In this document: piece by piece, positions 6,768 through 9,585 of the stretch
Position numbering within the stretch: position 1 is the stretch's first letter
How the letters are laid out: every line of letters begins with the position of its first letter
DNA from: Candidatus Gastranaerophilales bacterium
GTDB lineage: Bacteria > Cyanobacteriota > Vampirovibrionia > Gastranaerophilales > Gastranaerophilaceae
DNA: 9,585 bases
Assembly (NCBI GenBank): GCA_944323495.1
Contig: CALUSZ010000208.1
Coordinates: forward strand, 1-9,585
Direction: 5' to 3'
The notes under the pieces: model-generated
Told to the model about the DNA's origin: nothing
What the model saw: only the letters and a program-made list of their open reading frames with translations
Databases searched by the model: none
Translations under genes and position numbers: made by a program

Positions 6768-7253
6768 ATGCCGCCAGTAAATCCATACAGCAAGTACATA
6801 AAACAATATCAAACAAGTAATATAACAACCGCAACACCTGAGAAGTTAATGATACTTCTATTTGACGGTGCTCTGCAATTTCTTCAGAAAGCAAAAACTG
6901 CTATTGCAGACGGCAATTTAAAAGAACGCGCAGAAAACATAGACGGTGCCAGAAAAATTCTTAGAGAGCTTATGCGGACTATAGATTTAGAAAACGGTAA
7001 TAGTGTGGCTAAGAGCCTTTTTAAGCTATATAACCGTATGACAATGAATCTTATAAAGGCCAATGTAACAAGAAAGTCAGAATTAATAGATATTGTAATA
7101 GAAGATTTAACAAACATCAGATGGGGCTTTCAAAAGGCAATAGAGATTCAAAACGGTACTGTTACGGTAGAAGAAGCTATGCAGGAACAGCAGGCAATGG
7201 ATGGTATAGAGCACCCTGCTCTTAGAAAGGATGAAGATAATAATGCAGGATGA
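6768..7253 (+). CDS. fliS: Flagellin export chaperone FliS
   Basis: FliS binds the C-terminus of flagellin in the cytosol and keeps it unpolymerised until export. The N-terminal NPYSKYIKQYQ (residues 5-15) and the following TATPEKLMILLFDGALQFL helix are the family signature, and the rest is the expected helical bundle. At 161 residues it is longer than the common 125-135, owing to an acidic Gln/Glu/Asp-rich tail. It starts 4 bp after flaG; the ribosome site AAGG lies within the last codons of flaG. Its 3' end overlaps the next gene. The flagellin and FliD genes that often accompany fliS are not in this window. Confidence 0.94.
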   Translation: MPPVNPYSKYIKQYQTSNITTATPEKLMILLFDGALQFLQKAKTAIADGNLKERAENIDGARKILRELMRTIDLENGNSVAKSLFKLYNRMTMNLIKANVTRKSELIDIVIEDLTNIRWGFQKAIEIQNGTVTVEEAMQEQQAMDGIEHPALRKDEDNNAG

Positions 7254-7617
7254 ACAACAGTATGAACAGCTTATACTTCAATATACACAGCTTAAAAACG
7301 GTGCTGAAGATATCTCAAGAATGATAGATAATGAAGATTTTGATAATGCTATAACCATGATAAAAACCCGTGAACAGCTGTTTTTGAGCTGCAAGTGTAT
7401 TCTTAAGTATCTTGAATTGACGCCTGTACAGCAAAAAGAACTTGATAATCTTTTAGATGAGCTCAGGACTCTCGAAATGCAGAATATCAAAAAGCTTGAA
7501 AAAGCCATGGAAAACGTCAAGTTAGAACTAAAAAGAACGCAGAAATCACAAAAAATTCAGCAGGCATATGAGTTTTCTGACGCTCAAAAAGGCAGTATAG
7601 TAAATATTCAGGAATAG
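7243..7617 (+). CDS. fliT: FliT-like flagellar chaperone
   Basis: This small all-helical protein (124 residues from the chosen start) directly follows fliS, the usual position of fliT. Features that fit FliT are an N-terminal helix with an acidic turn (MIDNEDFDNAITMI), a TREQLF segment, a long charged helix, and a KSQKIQQAY-like end resembling the family's basic, tyrosine-containing C-terminus. FliT binds the filament cap protein FliD before export. An ATG at 7231 is in frame, but its AAAGG sits directly against it; the ATG at 7243 has the same purine site 9-12 nt upstream and is preferred, giving an 11-nt overlap with fliS. FlgN or another export chaperone is an alternative, since these proteins diverge strongly. 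Confidence 0.7.
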   Translation: MQDEQQYEQLILQYTQLKNGAEDISRMIDNEDFDNAITMIKTREQLFLSCKCILKYLELTPVQQKELDNLLDELRTLEMQNIKKLEKAMENVKLELKRTQKSQKIQQAYEFSDAQKGSIVNIQE

Positions 7618-7641
7618 CTAAATGGTAGTATTTATAATGAT

Positions 7642-7673
7642 TACAGCCGTATTTTTCAGCGGCTGTATTTTTT
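7642..7673 (+). terminator. Intrinsic terminator of the flaG-fliS-fliT operon
   Basis: An 8-bp stem (TACAGCCG at 7642-7649 with CGGCTGTA at 7660-7667) has a 10-nt loop and is followed by six T (7668-7673). It lies 24 bp after the fliT-like stop codon. Confidence 0.9.
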
Positions 7674-7732
7674 GATGTATTTACCACCTGTCTGCAAGCT
7701 AGAAAAAATAACTATTTCCAACAAAAAAGTAC

Positions 7733-7760
7733 TTGCATTTTAAAATGGAGTCTGTATAAT
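7733..7760 (+). promoter_or_regulatory. Promoter of the HU gene
   Basis: TTGCAT (7733-7738) and a perfect TATAAT (7755-7760) are separated by 16 bp. Transcription would start near 7767. AGGAG (7781-7785) is placed 7 nt before the ATG, giving an unusually good expression signal that suits an abundant nucleoid protein. Confidence 0.85.
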
Positions 7761-7792
7761 AGAATTTGTAATTAGAAGAAAGGAGTTTTATA

Positions 7793-8071
7793 ATGAACAA
7801 AGAAGAATTAGTACAAGAAATTGCAAAGAAATCAAAAGTTACTCAAAAAGAAGCTAATGAAGTATTATCAGCTTTAATCGATACAGTTCAAAAAACTGTT
7901 TCTAAAGGTAAAAAGGTTACTTTGGTAGGTTTCGGTACTTTCGAACCACGTAAAAGAGCAGCAAGAAACGGCAGAAATCCGCAAACTGGTAAGGAAATCA
8001 AAATCCCTGCTAAGACAGTTCCTGTATTTTCAGCTGGTAAAAAATTCAAAGAAGTTGTTAACGGCAAATAA
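7793..8071 (+). CDS. hup: HU-family DNA-binding protein
   Basis: This nucleoid-associated protein forms dimers that bend DNA without strict sequence specificity. It is 92 residues, the family size. The N-terminal helices (MNKEELVQEIAKKSKVTQKE) form the dimer body. GFGTFEPRKRAARNGRNPQTG at 46-66 is the family signature leading into the DNA-inserting arm, with the Arg-Asn-Pro tip at 61-63. The C-terminus (VPVFSAGKKFKEVVNGK) also matches. It is monocistronic: it has its own promoter and is closed by a strong terminator 20 bp downstream. IHF is less likely, as no heterodimer partner is visible. Confidence 0.96.
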   Translation: MNKEELVQEIAKKSKVTQKEANEVLSALIDTVQKTVSKGKKVTLVGFGTFEPRKRAARNGRNPQTGKEIKIPAKTVPVFSAGKKFKEVVNGK

Positions 8072-8091
8072 TTGAATTTTTGAATGATTTC

Positions 8092-8131
8092 AAGGGGCCA
8101 AAAGCGTTTGTACGCTTTTGGCCCCTTTTTT
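8092..8131 (+). terminator. Strong intrinsic terminator after HU
   Basis: A perfect 16-bp stem (8092-8107 with 8112-8127) has a TTGT loop and a GGGGCC core, followed by a T-run ending at 8131. Confidence 0.95.
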
Positions 8132-8150
8132 CATATATCTTTACAAACGG

Positions 8151-8179
8151 TTGAATGTTTTTATATTATTGGGTATTAT
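8151..8179 (+). promoter_or_regulatory. Promoter of the tandem winged-helix regulator gene
   Basis: TTGAAT (8151-8156) and TATTAT (8174-8179) are spaced 17 bp apart. The -10 lies inside the palindrome at 8168-8195, so a protein bound there would block initiation. The ribosome site AAAGGA (8196-8201) lies just before the ATG at 8206. Confidence 0.65.
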
Positions 8180-8195
8180 AAACTAATAACCCAAT
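8168..8195. promoter_or_regulatory. Candidate palindromic operator
   Basis: ATTGGGT (8168-8174) and its exact inverse ACCCAAT (8189-8195) flank a 14-bp AT-rich centre that itself is nearly palindromic (offset by one base). It overlaps the -10 and the likely transcription start of the regulator gene. Position and symmetry suggest autoregulation by the downstream protein; this is inference. Confidence 0.6.
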
Positions 8196-8205
8196 AAAGG
8201 AAATT

Positions 8206-9261
8206 ATGACAAAAGAAGAAAAATCCGGTCGTCGTATCACTGTCTCAGAGATGGCTCCTCATGTTCACAGTTTTTTGCCCGGTGAAAATAAAGCAGAAAA
8301 AATAACGGCATGGCTGATTGATTGGCTGGAATCTTCCCTTGCCTCCGGCAAGGTTAAGGCATATGATATGCTGCCTGCTAAGGGAGATTTAGCTTTTCAT
8401 ATTGGTGTAAGCCAGGGTACTATACAGAACGTGTTTCGTTATGTCGAGGACTATGGTCTGGTAGAATCAAAACAAAGGATTGGTACCTTTATCAGTCCTG
8501 CCGGCAAAAAATGCACTAATGCGAAATTAACCTCTAAACGGGAGCTTGCTGTGCAGGAGATAAAGCAGTATATCAAATCTAATGACTTACAAATCGGCGA
8601 CTATATTATATCCACAAGAAAACTGGCTCAAGCAACAGGGATTTCAAATGCTACAATAAGAATGGCGCTGGGCGTCTTGGTACTTGACGGGATAATCAAA
8701 AAAGTTAATAATTCTTTTGTTGTTACAAATATAAATTATGATTTGACTCCGGTTTGTGTCCAAACTCTTGTGGAAAAAACAGCCGAAAGATTAAAATCTT
8801 ATATTATAGACAATTATGCGGAAGGTGATAAGCTTCCGGCCAATATGGAACTTGCTTCCATGTTTAATGTTAGTGTAAAAACAATTCATGACTCTGTAAA
8901 AGTTTTGGTAAAAGACGGTATTTTATATACAAGACGCGGACAGTATGGTACTGTTGTTATAAATTCTGCGGAAAATGATAATAATTTATATAACTATGAA
9001 CGTGTGGAATTTCGTCTAAGAAACTATATTGCTCAAAATTGCGAAATAGGTTCAAAGCTTCCTCCAATTCAGTCATTATCAAAAATATATTCTGTCAGTG
9101 CAAAAACAATCAAAAAAGCATTGGATAATTTGGCCGACGACGGGTATTTAACCTTCACCCGCGGAAGATATGGCGGAACATTTGTTACCGATATTCCGCA
9201 GACAGCTAATGAAGCTTATAAATGGCTGGCTTTAAGTTCTGATTATGTTTCAAATACTTGA
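8206..9261 (+). CDS. Transcription regulator with four tandem GntR-type winged-helix domains
   Basis: The 351-residue protein reads as four consecutive GntR-like DNA-binding domains at about residues 30-97, 113-174, 189-252 and 264-328. Each shows the same order: an amphipathic first helix, a L-P-x-x-x-x-L-A segment (degenerate in the first two), a recognition helix containing V/I-S-x-x-T-I, a L-x-x-x-G turn, and a wing ending G-T-F/V-V/I. Domains 3 and 4 are closest to each other (DKLPANMELASMF and SKLPPIQSLSKIY; YGTVVI and YGGTFV). No FadR-, HutC-, MocR- or YtrA-type effector region is left over; only about 25 residues precede and 23 follow the array. Ordinary GntR regulators have one such domain. 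The gene is preceded by its own promoter and a palindrome, and ends 55 bp before infC. DNA binding is well supported; targets are unknown. Confidence 0.88.
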   Translation: MTKEEKSGRRITVSEMAPHVHSFLPGENKAEKITAWLIDWLESSLASGKVKAYDMLPAKGDLAFHIGVSQGTIQNVFRYVEDYGLVESKQRIGTFISPAGKKCTNAKLTSKRELAVQEIKQYIKSNDLQIGDYIISTRKLAQATGISNATIRMALGVLVLDGIIKKVNNSFVVTNINYDLTPVCVQTLVEKTAERLKSYIIDNYAEGDKLPANMELASMFNVSVKTIHDSVKVLVKDGILYTRRGQYGTVVINSAENDNNLYNYERVEFRLRNYIAQNCEIGSKLPPIQSLSKIYSVSAKTIKKALDNLADDGYLTFTRGRYGGTFVTDIPQTANEAYKWLALSSDYVSNT

Positions 9262-9285
9262 AAAATCTTAAGAGCATGGTATTAT
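9258..9285 (+). promoter_or_regulatory. Promoter of infC
   Basis: TTGAAA (9258-9263) and TATTAT (9280-9285) are spaced 16 bp apart. A TGG immediately before the -10 makes it an extended -10. The -35 overlaps the stop codon of the regulator gene. The leader would be short, about 25 nt. Confidence 0.65.
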
Positions 9286-9316
9286 AAATAATGTAAAAAT
9301 TGAAAGGAGAATAATT

Positions 9317-9585
9317 ATCGCAAACGAAGAAAGGAACTTAACAAAGAGTTCAGGCAAGGATAAACCTCTAATAAACGAAAGAATTAGAGCTCGTGAAGTA
9401 AGATTAATAGATGAAAATGGTAATAATCACGGTATTGTTCCAACATCGCAAGCATTAAAAATGGCAGAAGAAGCCGATTTGGATTTGGTTGTAATAAGTC
9501 CTAACCAGGCTCCGCCTGTAGCCAAGATTTTAAACTATGGCAAATATAAATATGAGTTGGAGAAAAAGGCTAAGGAAGCTAAGAA
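9317..9585 (+). CDS. infC: Translation initiation factor IF-3 (start; 3' end outside window), non-AUG start codon
   Basis: IF-3 binds the 30S subunit, prevents premature 50S joining and rejects poor start codons. The frame has the IF-3 N-terminal pattern: [15 protein letters not shown], then [25 protein letters not shown], then [15 protein letters not shown]. No ATG, GTG or TTG exists upstream in a sensible place. AGGAG (9305-9309) is 7 nt before ATC at 9317 and 4 nt before ATT at 9314; I prefer ATC on spacing. E. coli infC uses AUU, and IF-3 represses its own translation because it discriminates against such codons; the same control is likely here. Eighty-nine codons plus two bases fall in the window. 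rpmI and rplT would be expected next. Confidence 0.93.
   Translation, partial: MANEERNLTKSSGKDKPLINERIRAREVRLIDENGNNHGIVPTSQALKMAEEADLDLVVISPNQAPPVAKILNYGKYKYELEKKAKEAK

Noticed and set aside
6613..7520. Reverse-strand open frames across flaG, fliS and fliT
   Set aside because: They are antisense shadows of recognised flagellar genes, with no plausible start signals.
1..9585. Insertion sequences, CRISPR arrays, tRNA or rRNA genes
   Set aside because: No transposase, regularly spaced repeats, tRNA-like fold or rRNA signature was seen on either strand.

Overview
The window is AT-rich DNA from an anaerobic, fermentative, flagellated bacterium. It carries pyruvate formate-lyase (PFL) with its radical-SAM activase, a MEP-pathway isoprenoid gene (ispE), flagellar export genes and strong intrinsic terminators. 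Lineage-specific small proteins, one with an N-terminal N-x-N-F-x-G segment, together with the general gene style suggest a gut Vampirovibrionia/Melainabacteria (Gastranaerophilales-like) genome. This is an inference; a low-GC Firmicute is the main alternative.

Layout. 1-1650 (+): PFL is encoded in two pieces. The catalytic Cys-Cys chain stops early, and a separate 84-codon gene 117 bp downstream carries the glycyl-radical domain. A heptamer-built hairpin lies between them and a strong terminator follows. 1708-2370 (-): orphan 220-aa protein, convergent with PFL. 2470-3225 (+): PFL activase (pflA). 3238-3606 (-): orphan 122-aa charged protein. 6213 to 3690 (-): a compact operon of an MshEN-like coiled-coil protein, a type II asparaginase of the Rhizobium etli class, and ispE. 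6302-7617 (+): flaG, fliS and a fliT-like chaperone, divergent from that operon. 7793-8071 (+): HU, with its own promoter and terminator. 8206-9261 (+): a regulator made of four tandem GntR-type winged helices, with a palindrome over its promoter. 9317-end (+): start of infC (IF3), using an AUC or AUU start codon.

How the genes work together. The PFL catalytic chain, the detached glycyl-radical subunit and PflA would together make a two-subunit version of PFL, converting pyruvate plus CoA to acetyl-CoA plus formate. The flaG-fliS-fliT set serves filament assembly. The MshEN-like protein upstream of the asparaginase could link nucleotide signalling to this region, but that is speculative.

Most notable: (1) the split PFL with Cys-rich tails on both chains; (2) the four-wing-helix regulator with no effector domain and its candidate operator; (3) infC with a non-AUG start.
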